This document shows positions 26,597 to 35,329 of a stretch of DNA of 64,000 bases, piece by piece. A program made the position numbers and the translations under genes. Positions within the stretch are counted from its first letter, which is position 1. Each line of letters begins with the position of its first letter. Location: assembly GCA_025464625.1 (NCBI GenBank), contig JAOAUZ010000002.1, positions 401,379 through 465,378 of the forward strand, in the 5' to 3' direction. The DNA comes from Rickettsiales bacterium (GTDB lineage Bacteria > Pseudomonadota > Alphaproteobacteria > Rickettsiales > SXRF01). The notes beneath the pieces are model-generated. The model made no database searches. It was not told where the DNA came from and saw only the letters and a list, made by a program, of their open reading frames with translations.

Positions 26597-26674
26597 TCAC
26601 CCTGTTGCACAAAAGACACGATTGGCAAAAATATGTTATAAATCATAAGATTGGAGATGACATCCACAGGGTGA
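26597..26674. promoter_or_regulatory. Long-range 9-base inverted repeat before the LuxI-like gene
   Basis: tcaccctgt at 26597-26605 is matched by acagggtga at 26666-26674, 60 bases apart. Both lie in the 252-base gap upstream of the acyltransferase gene. The arms could bracket a folded leader RNA or be two half-sites for a DNA-looping regulator. A lux box has its arms adjacent, so this is not one. Confidence 0.4.
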
Positions 26675-26778
26675 AAATGTAACAATTGTTTGCTTACGGG
26701 TTTTTAGGTAAGAAACTTATTGCTTTTATTAATAATTACTAATATTTGGTTAATATCAAATTTATAGGATTAACGATT

Positions 26779-27522
26779 ATGCCCGAACAAGTGTTACAAA
26801 AAGATGACTATAGGTCACTAAATTTTCTATCTGCTTTGCAATCGATAGCTACGAAGCGTTCTTTTAACCCTTATGCTAAGGGTGAACAGATTACTTATGA
26901 ATTTACCGAAGACCCAGCACTTTTACACCAATATTATAGGATTCGTGAAATTAGATATGGGGAGACATTGAAATCCGAGAATTACAACTGGGGTGAAGAT
27001 TTTCATGATAAATTGAGTCATATATTAATAGCACGCAGAGGAAAGCTTTGTCTCGGCGGTTGTAGGCTCACCATTCGTGAAGGTGATGAAGATTGGACGC
27101 TACCAGTAGAAAACGAAGAATTTAATCTTCGTAACACTTTTCCGAATTTGCATCTGGATCGTGTTAAGCACGCAGAGATATCTAGATTTGTTATTATGGA
27201 AGACGGTGGCACTGCGAACGACGATATCTTTTATGGCTTGTGCAAGGCTATGTATAACAGGGTGGTGAGTTCAGATATTCATTATTTATTTGCGGTTTCA
27301 TCTTATATTTTAGCCAGAAACTGGAGAGCTATCGCTAATAGTTTTGGAGTGAAAACCACCAAGATTGTGGAAAATATACATCCTGTTGAGAAGGCATTGG
27401 GCGATGAGGTGAAGTGGTACTTAGTATTATCTGATCTGACTAGTTTCCGCAAAAATGTTGATTCTTCAGTAAATAGTGTTTCAAAAACATATTACAATGA
27501 AGCCTCCAAAATCTTGAACTAG
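26779..27522 (+). CDS. LuxI-like GNAT acyltransferase (autoinducer synthase family)
   Basis: A 247-residue protein with the landmarks of LuxI-type acyl-homoserine-lactone synthases and the related N-acyl amino acid synthases. YYRIREIRYGETL (52-64) corresponds to the conserved N-terminal Arg region, DFHDKLSHILIARRG to the acidic cluster, GGCRLT to the beta4 segment at 93-98, and AEISRFVIM (132-140) to the ExSRF signature. LuxI enzymes join an acyl chain from acyl-ACP to SAM. The typical Trp/Phe positions are not all obvious, so another acyl-amino acid product is possible. ATG 26779 is preceded by AGGA. No luxR-type gene lies in this window. Confidence 0.7.
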   Translation: MPEQVLQKDDYRSLNFLSALQSIATKRSFNPYAKGEQITYEFTEDPALLHQYYRIREIRYGETLKSENYNWGEDFHDKLSHILIARRGKLCLGGCRLTIREGDEDWTLPVENEEFNLRNTFPNLHLDRVKHAEISRFVIMEDGGTANDDIFYGLCKAMYNRVVSSDIHYLFAVSSYILARNWRAIANSFGVKTTKIVENIHPVEKALGDEVKWYLVLSDLTSFRKNVDSSVNSVSKTYYNEASKILN

Positions 27523-27552
27523 ATGAAATCTGTTTAGCAATTATTTTAAGGC

Positions 27553-27571
27553 AGTTAATTGATTGTTAACT
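27553..27571. promoter_or_regulatory. CtrA-like box / small inverted repeat before the TonB receptor gene
   Basis: agttaa-N7-ttaact at 27553-27571 contains TTAA-N7-TTAA, the full consensus of the alphaproteobacterial cell-cycle regulator CtrA. It is 63 bases before the receptor start. Such motifs are expected by chance a few times in an AT-rich 64-kb window. Confidence 0.3.
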
Positions 27572-27633
27572 ATATCAGGCTATCACCGATAATTGGGATT
27601 ATTTAACCAAAATAATTATTCGGAGATAGTGGC

Positions 27634-29631
27634 ATGTCACAATCTAGTTTGTTCGCACTGTTTACGGGTGTTGTCGCTCTCTCTGCATCGACAGTTTTGG
27701 CGAGCAGCACAGAAGATGCCGAGATAAAAAAGTTGCTCAGCATGTCTTTGGAAGAATTATCTAATGTTGTTGTTACTTCCGTTTCAAAGAAAACCGAACC
27801 TGAAAATGAGGCTGCTGCCGCTGTGTTCGTAGTATCACAGGAAGATATTCGCCGTTCTGGCGCAACGACTATTCCTGAAGCTTTGCGCATGGTACCGGGG
27901 ATTTCCGTAGCACAATCTGGATCAAACAATTGGACAGTGACCGCGCGCGGGTTCAACAGCCAGTTTGCCAATAAACTTTTGGTGTTGATGGATGGAAGGA
28001 CTATTTATTCACCGTTATTTTCTGGGGTAATTTGGGATTCTCAGGATGTTATGATGGAAGATATTGAACGCATCGAAGTTATCCGTGGTCCAGGTGCTAC
28101 TTTGTGGGGTGCTAACGCTGTTAACGGTGTTATTAACATTATAACAAAAAATGCTAGAGATACTCAGAAGGGATTAGCGTCGGCAAGTGTAGGTAACCAG
28201 ATGAGTGGCGGTGCTGTTCGCTATGGTACCAAGTTTGGTGATGATGGTCATGTTCGCGCTTATGCAAAATACAATGATTATAATTCACAATATACGAGTT
28301 CTGGTGGTGACGCTGGTGATTCTTGGCGCAAACAACAGGCAGGATTCCGCAGTGATATGAAAATTTCCAGTGATGATAAGATTACTGTTCAGGGTGATAT
28401 ATACTCGGTTGATGAGGATGATTCTTTCTTGTTTCCTAATTTATCTTCAGCCACATATTATGATTCTTCAAAAGGCTTTAAATTAAGCGGTGGCAACATC
28501 TTGTTGCACTGGGAGCAAAAACAAAGTGACTTGTCGGAAACATCGGTGAAGGCATATTTTGATAATGCTGCTTCGGAAACATTATTTTTTAATGATAAAG
28601 CCAATACAGCAGATATTGAATTTCAGCATGTGTGGACAGGGTGGGAGAGGCAAGAATTTGTCTGGGGTGGCGGGTATAGATTTATAAATGATAGTAATGA
28701 TCCCAGCACGCAATACGCTCTGACTCCGCGTACCAGAAATGATAGCCTTTATAATGCATTTTTGCAGGATAAGATCGCACTAATACCAGAGAAAGTGTTC
28801 CTTACTCTTGGGTCTAAATTTGAACATAATGATTACTCTGGGTTTGAGGTGCAGCCTAGTGTCCGCATGTCTTGGCTTCCTTCTTATACTCAGACAGTGT
28901 GGGGTGCTGTATCGCGCGCAGTTCATACTCCCAGTAGGTTTGATGAGAATGGTAGATTATCCCAGCTCATAGTTCCTCCCTCTGCTTCTCTGCCAATACC
29001 AACTTTGGTAGATAGTGTGGCAAATAGTAATTTAGATTCAGAGAAATTAATTTCTTATGAATTAGGTTATCGCTTTCAGCCAGTTAAAAATCTTTCTGTG
29101 GATCTTACTGGCTATTACAATGACTATAGCAATCTATTGACTAACTCGCTGGGAACTCCTTCGGTAATTGGTGGTACACATGTGTATCAACCGCTTATCA
29201 CAGGAAATTCTAATAAGGCTCATTCTCTAGGATTTGAGGCAGTGGCAAGGTATGACATAAACTCATCATGGCGGCTTCTCGGCTCTTACAGCTATATAGA
29301 TTTAGTTTTTGATGATAAAGGTAAGGTCGGTCTGTATTCTTTAGGAAAAAACCCGAAACATATGTTTAATTTGCGCTCTACCTATCTATTCCAAAATAGG
29401 ATAGAGATGAATAATTCATTATATACTGTTTCCAAGTTGCAAAGCATTAATGTCCCGAGCTATTACCGTTTTGACACTCAACTTTCTTACCCACTTACAG
29501 ACTCGGTAAAGGTTAGCTTGGTTGGGCAGAATTTGTTTGATAAAAGACACAAAGAATTCTCTCCGTTCCTCTACCAGACTCAGGCAGAAATCGGGCGCAG
29601 CGTGTACGCTGGAGTGTCTTACAAGTTTTAG
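27634..29631 (+). CDS. TonB-dependent outer-membrane receptor
   Basis: A 665-residue receptor. An N-terminal signal peptide ends near LASS. The plug domain follows, with VSQEDIRRSGATTIPEALRMVPGISV, RGFNSQFANKLLVLMDGRTIY, and IERIEVIRGPGATLWGANAVNGVINIITK. The remainder is a beta-barrel that ends in the terminal-Phe motif VYAGVSYKF used for outer-membrane insertion. LSMSLEELSNVVVTSVSKK before the plug is a known pre-plug motif in receptors of this subgroup. The ligand is not readable; siderophores, vitamin B12 and other metal complexes are candidates. No tonB/exbBD is nearby. The start has a CGGAGA site. It ends exactly where the convergent fadN-like gene ends. Confidence 0.92.
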   Translation: MSQSSLFALFTGVVALSASTVLASSTEDAEIKKLLSMSLEELSNVVVTSVSKKTEPENEAAAAVFVVSQEDIRRSGATTIPEALRMVPGISVAQSGSNNWTVTARGFNSQFANKLLVLMDGRTIYSPLFSGVIWDSQDVMMEDIERIEVIRGPGATLWGANAVNGVINIITKNARDTQKGLASASVGNQMSGGAVRYGTKFGDDGHVRAYAKYNDYNSQYTSSGGDAGDSWRKQQAGFRSDMKISSDDKITVQGDIYSVDEDDSFLFPNLSSATYYDSSKGFKLSGGNILLHWEQKQSDLSETSVKAYFDNAASETLFFNDKANTADIEFQHVWTGWERQEFVWGGGYRFINDSNDPSTQYALTPRTRNDSLYNAFLQDKIALIPEKVFLTLGSKFEHNDYSGFEVQPSVRMSWLPSYTQTVWGAVSRAVHTPSRFDENGRLSQLIVPPSASLPIPTLVDSVANSNLDSEKLISYELGYRFQPVKNLSVDLTGYYNDYSNLLTNSLGTPSVIGGTHVYQPLITGNSNKAHSLGFEAVARYDINSSWRLLGSYSYIDLVFDDKGKVGLYSLGKNPKHMFNLRSTYLFQNRIEMNNSLYTVSKLQSINVPSYYRFDTQLSYPLTDSVKVSLVGQNLFDKRHKEFSPFLYQTQAEIGRSVYAGVSYKF

Positions 29632-31956
29632 CTAGTTGCGTAGTGGCTTGCCTGTTTGTAGCATGTGTTCTATGCGGGCGATTGTGCCTTTGGTTTTTAC
29701 CAGTTCCATGAAGCCAGCCACTTCGAGATCCAAAATCTGCTGCTCGCTGATTTCATCGGCAATATCAGTATCACCGCCAGTTAGAACCTGTGCCAGCACC
29801 CGCGATACCACCACATCATGCGGAGTTGCTTTGCCAGAGGCAGCGTATCCATCAATTGCCATGAACAATGCTACCTTCCCAGCCTCACCAGTAAGGCGCA
29901 GAGTTTGTGGAGCAGGTGCTGTGTAGTCATCAACCATTGCAAGGCAACGTGCCTTGGCATCTGCCAGAACGCGGGTGCGGTTCATACTAATACCATCATT
30001 TTCACGCATGATTTTAAGGTCTTTTGCTTCCAGTGCTGAACCGCCTGTTTTTGCTGTGCCAATCATCTCAAATACTTTGCTGATGGTCGGCATTGCATTT
30101 GCAGGATTATTAACATCGGCATGGCGCAGCAGCATTTCCTTACATCCGCCCCAAGCTGGAATTAGTCCAACACCAACCTCTACAAGTCCGGGATATGATT
30201 CGACATGTGCTTGCACTGCGTTCGAGTGCAGCACAATTTCACAACCACCACCAAGTGCCATGCCAGCTAGTGAAGAAACTACAGGAAACGGCGCATGTTT
30301 CAGTGCCATCATCGCGTGTTGACCAGCACGAATAACATCTTCAATCTGTTTCCATGCAGCAATATTCGCTGCCATAAGCATAAAACCAAGATTTGCACCA
30401 ACGGAGAAATTATCGGCATCATTTCCTATAACCAGTCCACGGAAATCTTTTTTTACTAAACCTACAGTTTGCTCAATCAGAGATAAAATGTCAGGATCAA
30501 CCGAATTCATTTTCGAGGTTAGTTCAAGGCAGGCGATACCATCACCAATATCCCATAAACTAGCGGAGGCATTCTTTATAACTGGTTTCTTGTTTAATTT
30601 TATATCACCTAACATTAATGTCCCTGCAGGCGGAACTATAGGAGAATATTCTCCTTTAATGTTCATCGCGGATTTCTGACCAGCAGCCACCGAATACAGA
30701 GTTTTTCCTGATGCTTTGGTAAGCAGTGTGGGAACGGGTATTCCTTTGGCTTGCAGCATTTTTACAAAATTATCGACACCGATTTTATCAATCATTTCAA
30801 ACGGACCATATTTCCAACTATAGCCGAGCTTCATAGCATTATCGACGGCAGCGATATCATCAGAAATTTCTGGAATGAGAGAGGCAGCATAATGCAATGT
30901 TCCACCCAAAACTGAGGCAGCGTATTGTCCGCCAATATCAGGATGAGTAAGCAGAGCCGCAAGCCCAGCTTTTGCAGCATCAACACTAGCTAATTCCACC
31001 TTGCTAGAAACTGGCTTATACTCACCAGTTTTAAGGTCGATAACTTCTTTGATTTTTTTCTCACCTTGTTTATTCATGCGGTAAAAACCGCCTTTGCCTT
31101 TGCGCCCAGTATAGCCGTCGGCAATCATCTTTTTAACAAGCTCAGGTTCTTGATAGAGCGCGCGGAAAGCATCATTTTCAGGCAGTGTGGCAAGCATCGC
31201 TTTAGCGATTAGTGGCATCAAATCGATACCAATCAAATCGAACAAACCGAAAATGCCTGTGCTTGGCATCCCTACAGGCTTTCCCATAACAGCATCAGCC
31301 TGCTGCGGAGAAATACCAAGGCGCATAGCTTCAATTAGCCCAAGCATCATCCAATAAACACCGATGCGGTTGGCGATGAATCCCGCAGTGTCTTTGCAAT
31401 GAACAACAGTTTTTCCCAACTTTATATCGGCAAATTGCTCTATGGCTTGCAGCGCTTCTTTGCGAGTAGTTTCTCCTCCCAAAACTTCCAGCAGACGCAT
31501 AAAGCGTGGCGGGTTGAAGAAGTGGGTTATCATGAAATCTTGTTTGAAAGAATCAGGAAGTCCACCAGTCAGAGTTTTTAAGGGAAGGGTGGAGGTGTTT
31601 GATGAAATTACACTTCCAGCTTTGCGCACAGAATCTATTTTGCGATAAACATCTTGTTTTACATCCAGCCGCTCTAAAACTGCTTCGATAATCCAGTCGC
31701 AATCGGCGAGCATATCCAGATTATCTTCGAGGTTACCGCAGGTAACAAGTTTTGTAACTTTAGGATGAACAAATCCAGAAGGCTTGTTAGCAAGTTGTTT
31801 TTCGATTGCTTTTTCGGTTAGAATATTACGGTTTTCTGCACCAGCAGGAACAATATCTAATAGAACAACTGGAGTGCCACTTGCGGCAATATGCGCTGCA
31901 ATACCACTACCCATTACCCCCGAGCCGATAACGGCAATCTTTTTTATACTGGTCAT
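29632..31956 (-). CDS. fadN: 3-hydroxyacyl-CoA dehydrogenase / enoyl-CoA hydratase (FadN type)
   Basis: A 774-residue bifunctional beta-oxidation enzyme. The NAD-binding hydroxyacyl-CoA dehydrogenase domain comes first (KKIAVIGSGVMGSGIAAHIAA at the N-terminus; FMITHFFNPPRFMRLLEVL; GFIANRIG). The crotonase domain follows at about 470-640, with FSVGANLG and SLAGMALGGGCEIVLHSNAVQAHVE. This domain order is that of FadN and the reverse of E. coli FadB. It hydrates enoyl-CoA and oxidises the 3-hydroxyacyl-CoA. A thiolase partner is not in the window; an acyl-CoA dehydrogenase relative is at 56853. An AAAGGATC site precedes the ATG. Confidence 0.92.
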   Translation of the reverse strand: MTSIKKIAVIGSGVMGSGIAAHIAASGTPVVLLDIVPAGAENRNILTEKAIEKQLANKPSGFVHPKVTKLVTCGNLEDNLDMLADCDWIIEAVLERLDVKQDVYRKIDSVRKAGSVISSNTSTLPLKTLTGGLPDSFKQDFMITHFFNPPRFMRLLEVLGGETTRKEALQAIEQFADIKLGKTVVHCKDTAGFIANRIGVYWMMLGLIEAMRLGISPQQADAVMGKPVGMPSTGIFGLFDLIGIDLMPLIAKAMLATLPENDAFRALYQEPELVKKMIADGYTGRKGKGGFYRMNKQGEKKIKEVIDLKTGEYKPVSSKVELASVDAAKAGLAALLTHPDIGGQYAASVLGGTLHYAASLIPEISDDIAAVDNAMKLGYSWKYGPFEMIDKIGVDNFVKMLQAKGIPVPTLLTKASGKTLYSVAAGQKSAMNIKGEYSPIVPPAGTLMLGDIKLNKKPVIKNASASLWDIGDGIACLELTSKMNSVDPDILSLIEQTVGLVKKDFRGLVIGNDADNFSVGANLGFMLMAANIAAWKQIEDVIRAGQHAMMALKHAPFPVVSSLAGMALGGGCEIVLHSNAVQAHVESYPGLVEVGVGLIPAWGGCKEMLLRHADVNNPANAMPTISKVFEMIGTAKTGGSALEAKDLKIMRENDGISMNRTRVLADAKARCLAMVDDYTAPAPQTLRLTGEAGKVALFMAIDGYAASGKATPHDVVVSRVLAQVLTGGDTDIADEISEQQILDLEVAGFMELVKTKGTIARIEHMLQTGKPLRN

Positions 31957-32043
31957 GTTAAATTGATCCTTTCTTGCTTAGGGCGGGTAGGTGGTGCTGA
32001 GTAAACAGGTTTTATTCTAACATAATCTGTAATTTAGTTAAAT

Positions 32044-35000
32044 TCATTTAGTGGCAGGTGTTTTTAGATTTGCTGTATTAATACGGGCTTTGTAATTTTC
32101 AATAAACGAGCGTGTATTGTTAATAGACTGTATTACCTCATCAAAATTGCGGGAGTTAGGAATAACATCTTGTGAGGTAACAAACTCGAATACTTTTTTA
32201 TTGGGGTTTGCAGCCATTAATGGACCAAAATAATCACGCAGATATTGTAGTTGCTCTCTATTATCAGTAAAAATATATGCCAAAGCCAGCTTTATTAAAT
32301 ATTCGCTTTCATCAAGATTTATTGGCGCGGTGATATCTTGCCGTTTTTTTAAAATGGTTTCGATGCTGGCAGTTAATTTTGTCCAATCTTTTGCCTTCCA
32401 ATAGATACTAATTCGTACACGTTCTGCCTCTGGCGTATCGTCTTGCCCCAGAGTTTGTAGTGCTAAATCTGACTTATCCAAACTCACCATTGCTTCTGCT
32501 GCAAGGCGATTACGCAGTAGGCGTAATAATACTTGGTTTTCACCATATACTGAATCTTGCAGTGCGGTCAGGGCTTTTTGTGGCTGGTGATTTAAGATGT
32601 GTATAGTTGCGAGTTTTGCGCCTAGTTGGCTGCGCCGCTCTTTTTCTGCCTGTGCATGCATTTGATGATCGAGCAGACCTGCTGCTTGCTCCATTAAGTC
32701 AACAGAAATAAGGCGATCTGCCAAACGGTCAAGCATCTCGTTACCAGCAGTACCGCTAGGCATATAGTTGCGATATTCATAGTAAAGAGCGAGTGCTTCA
32801 AGCGGAGGGAGTGTATCCGCCACACCTTCATTGAACATGATAACAAACACCTCGCTCATTTTTCGTGCCATATCTACAGCGGTAGAAGTATTCTTAAATG
32901 ATTGTACGCCATTGTTCCATACACGCATGGCGTTCACATAATCTTTTCTTTCGTGGTATAACTCGCCCAGAAGCGTCAATACTTGTAACTCTAGACTATC
33001 GCCATGCCAGTTCAGCCGTAGTCGTTCTAACCTATCAATTGCTTTATCTTTTTCTAGACCTCCGTCCATATCACGGGCGATACGAGTAAATTCAGCGCGA
33101 GCTTTAACAAATGGATGCTTAAAATCTTCCGCTAACTTATCCAAATTTTCTGTAGCCTCTTTTTCCTGACCAGTACTCATGGAGATTTTTGCCATAAGGA
33201 AATTGATATAGACATTGATGGAATCAAGAAGATTGTCTTGATGAAGGGAGTCAAAGATTTTAAGCGCGATATTATAATCTTTTGCTGCTATTGCTCTATC
33301 CGCTGCGACAATTGCTAGGCGTTGACGAAATACAGGCGGATATTTACTTATGTAATCCTCGTTCATTGCAAGATAATCATAGGTTTGACCAGCATTACCC
33401 AATAAATCGGAAAGGACAGCACGCCAATAATCAACTTCTTTGTTGTTGTTTAATTCTGTTGCTGAGAAATCTTTTGCTGCCTCTATAAAACGCGTCATCA
33501 AAAAATTGGCAACACCGTGCATAGCATTTAGTTTTGCGCTGCGGTAAAAAGATGGATCTGCACGATTTATTCCATCGAGTAAGGCATTCGCTTCTGGAGC
33601 CAAACCTTCACTTAGATATATTTGAGCCATGCGTAACCGTGCATTGTTGGCATCTTGAACGTTCTCTGTTTCTACTGTCTGATGAAATAATTTTTGTAAT
33701 TGCTTCTGACGTGATTCGGTGATGCCAATTTTCCATATTTCATAAGGAAATAATGTAGGACTAGCTTGTGCGGCATCGTTTATTGCCTTTATATCAAGTT
33801 TAGGAAGATCGGGAGAAATAGTAGCGCCTTTCGTGGTGGTAATTCGCAGACCATTTCTTAATTGCACTACTGATATATCATCAGCTTTTTTAACAACTGC
33901 TATTCCCTGTACAGTTTCTAATATATTAAATTCTATGAACTCACGGGCATTGGTTACGCCTTCTCCTATTTTAAAAAGTGGAGTGATTATTATCTCATCT
34001 CCGATTATTGGATCACGCACAGCGATAGGATCTGCCATTTCTAATGTAGATACTAAAACATGTGGCGGTGCAGGAGGAGAGGTGCTGACTTCAACAGGTA
34101 ATGGCGAGGAAATAGGTTGTTTTTTTTGTGTAATTAATAAGGCTACATTATTTGAATTTTCTTCCTTTGTTAAGCTGCTATAAACATTATCATCAATTGG
34201 GATATAAAGAATTGTCGCCTTAGAATTAGGAATTATTTTTGGTTTTGCAATTACGGTTTTTTCCATATCTTCAAATTCAGATAAATCTAATTTTACTCCT
34301 TTTTCCAAAATCACCCATAAATTATGATTGCGCTTAAATACGGCAAATGCTGTGCGTTCAGCTAGTGGAAAGCGAATGGTCGCACTATCATTGGCGGAAG
34401 AAACAGTGACTTTGTTTATCTGCACGGCTTCGATGGGAGCAGCAGAGCTTGGTTGGGCAATCCCATCATCTTCTTTGGGCGATGATTCTTTTGTGGCGGT
34501 GCTTTCACCTGCTGTTGGCGCAAGATTGGCCAGAATTTTAGCATAGCTATTCACGGCATTTTTAGATGAATCCACAACTTTCACGCTGTCACGCACAGAC
34601 TCTAAAGGAATAAGTGGCATTATTATTTTTTCAGAAACAGCCTGCTCAACGGCGGGAGCAGGAACTGTATCTTCCTTATTTTTTGTGATTTGTACTCTGC
34701 CTGCCTGTGGGTCGATTCCCAATATATCAATACCACTTATGTTATGATTCATAAAACTACGGGTGCGGTAGGGTTTGTCGAGCATAAGGACAATAGTTTT
34801 GCCGTCTGGTTTGCGCTCTACATGGGTGACATATGGGTAAAGGCTTGTAAGTATTGCGCTGACATCTGGATTGGCTTTGCGCTCAAAGGTTATAGCAACA
34901 GTCTTATCTTTAGCGTTTAATTTAAATTCTACTGGTTTTTGCCACTCAAAAGTCACTCTCGCAACGTCACGGATAATCTCTCCGCGAGTAACTGGTAGTT

Positions 35001-35100
35001 GGTTATTATCGGCAGAAAACACTGTGCCAACAGGCATAAAAACTATGCACGCGCACAATAGCCATAAAACATAATTATGTATGTAATAATTCAGACGCAT
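32044..35100 (-). CDS. Large exported TPR-repeat protein of unknown function
   Basis: A 1018-residue protein with an N-terminal signal sequence (hydrophobic LWLLCACIVFMPVGTVFS near residue 12, cleavage likely after FSA). Residues about 30-130 form a beta-rich domain (VTFEWQKPVEFKLNAKDKTVAITF; YVTHVERKPDGKTIVLML) that resembles AMIN-like periplasmic domains. A low-complexity middle follows, and from about residue 460 to the end there are many helical pairs spaced like tetratricopeptide repeats (for example MAQIYLSEGLAPEANALLDG). Such proteins act as scaffolds in the periplasm; no specific partner can be named. I chose ATG 35100 because AGGG sits upstream; GTG 35106 is too close to it. Palindromic elements lie just upstream. 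Confidence 0.75.
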   Translation of the reverse strand: MRLNYYIHNYVLWLLCACIVFMPVGTVFSADNNQLPVTRGEIIRDVARVTFEWQKPVEFKLNAKDKTVAITFERKANPDVSAILTSLYPYVTHVERKPDGKTIVLMLDKPYRTRSFMNHNISGIDILGIDPQAGRVQITKNKEDTVPAPAVEQAVSEKIIMPLIPLESVRDSVKVVDSSKNAVNSYAKILANLAPTAGESTATKESSPKEDDGIAQPSSAAPIEAVQINKVTVSSANDSATIRFPLAERTAFAVFKRNHNLWVILEKGVKLDLSEFEDMEKTVIAKPKIIPNSKATILYIPIDDNVYSSLTKEENSNNVALLITQKKQPISSPLPVEVSTSPPAPPHVLVSTLEMADPIAVRDPIIGDEIIITPLFKIGEGVTNAREFIEFNILETVQGIAVVKKADDISVVQLRNGLRITTTKGATISPDLPKLDIKAINDAAQASPTLFPYEIWKIGITESRQKQLQKLFHQTVETENVQDANNARLRMAQIYLSEGLAPEANALLDGINRADPSFYRSAKLNAMHGVANFLMTRFIEAAKDFSATELNNNKEVDYWRAVLSDLLGNAGQTYDYLAMNEDYISKYPPVFRQRLAIVAADRAIAAKDYNIALKIFDSLHQDNLLDSINVYINFLMAKISMSTGQEKEATENLDKLAEDFKHPFVKARAEFTRIARDMDGGLEKDKAIDRLERLRLNWHGDSLELQVLTLLGELYHERKDYVNAMRVWNNGVQSFKNTSTAVDMARKMSEVFVIMFNEGVADTLPPLEALALYYEYRNYMPSGTAGNEMLDRLADRLISVDLMEQAAGLLDHQMHAQAEKERRSQLGAKLATIHILNHQPQKALTALQDSVYGENQVLLRLLRNRLAAEAMVSLDKSDLALQTLGQDDTPEAERVRISIYWKAKDWTKLTASIETILKKRQDITAPINLDESEYLIKLALAYIFTDNREQLQYLRDYFGPLMAANPNKKVFEFVTSQDVIPNSRNFDEVIQSINNTRSFIENYKARINTANLKTPATK

Positions 35101-35120
35101 CGCCACCCTAATTTATACCC

Positions 35121-35283
35121 TTGTCATCTCGAACGAATGTGAGAGATCTTTGCACTTAAATTAATTCTAATGCAAAGATTCCTCATTTCATTCGGAATAA
35201 CAGATGTTGTCATCCCGAGCTTGTCGAGGGATCTTTTTTTAAATATATTTGCTAAAGATACCTCGTTGCACTCGGTATGACAA
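35121..35283. repeat. Two adjacent palindromic elements (copies B1 and B2)
   Basis: B1 (35121-35203) begins ttgtcatctcgaacgaatgt and ends ttcattcggaataacag; B2 (35207-35283) begins ttgtcatcccgagcttgtcg and ends cactcggtatgacaa. Each is an imperfect palindrome of about 80 bases that shares aaagat-N-cctc segments with copy A. They fill most of the 229-base gap upstream of the TPR gene. Confidence 0.85.
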
Positions 35284-35329
35284 CCGTAAGATAATTATTT
35301 GTACGATGAGAAATAGTGAAAGGTAAAAA

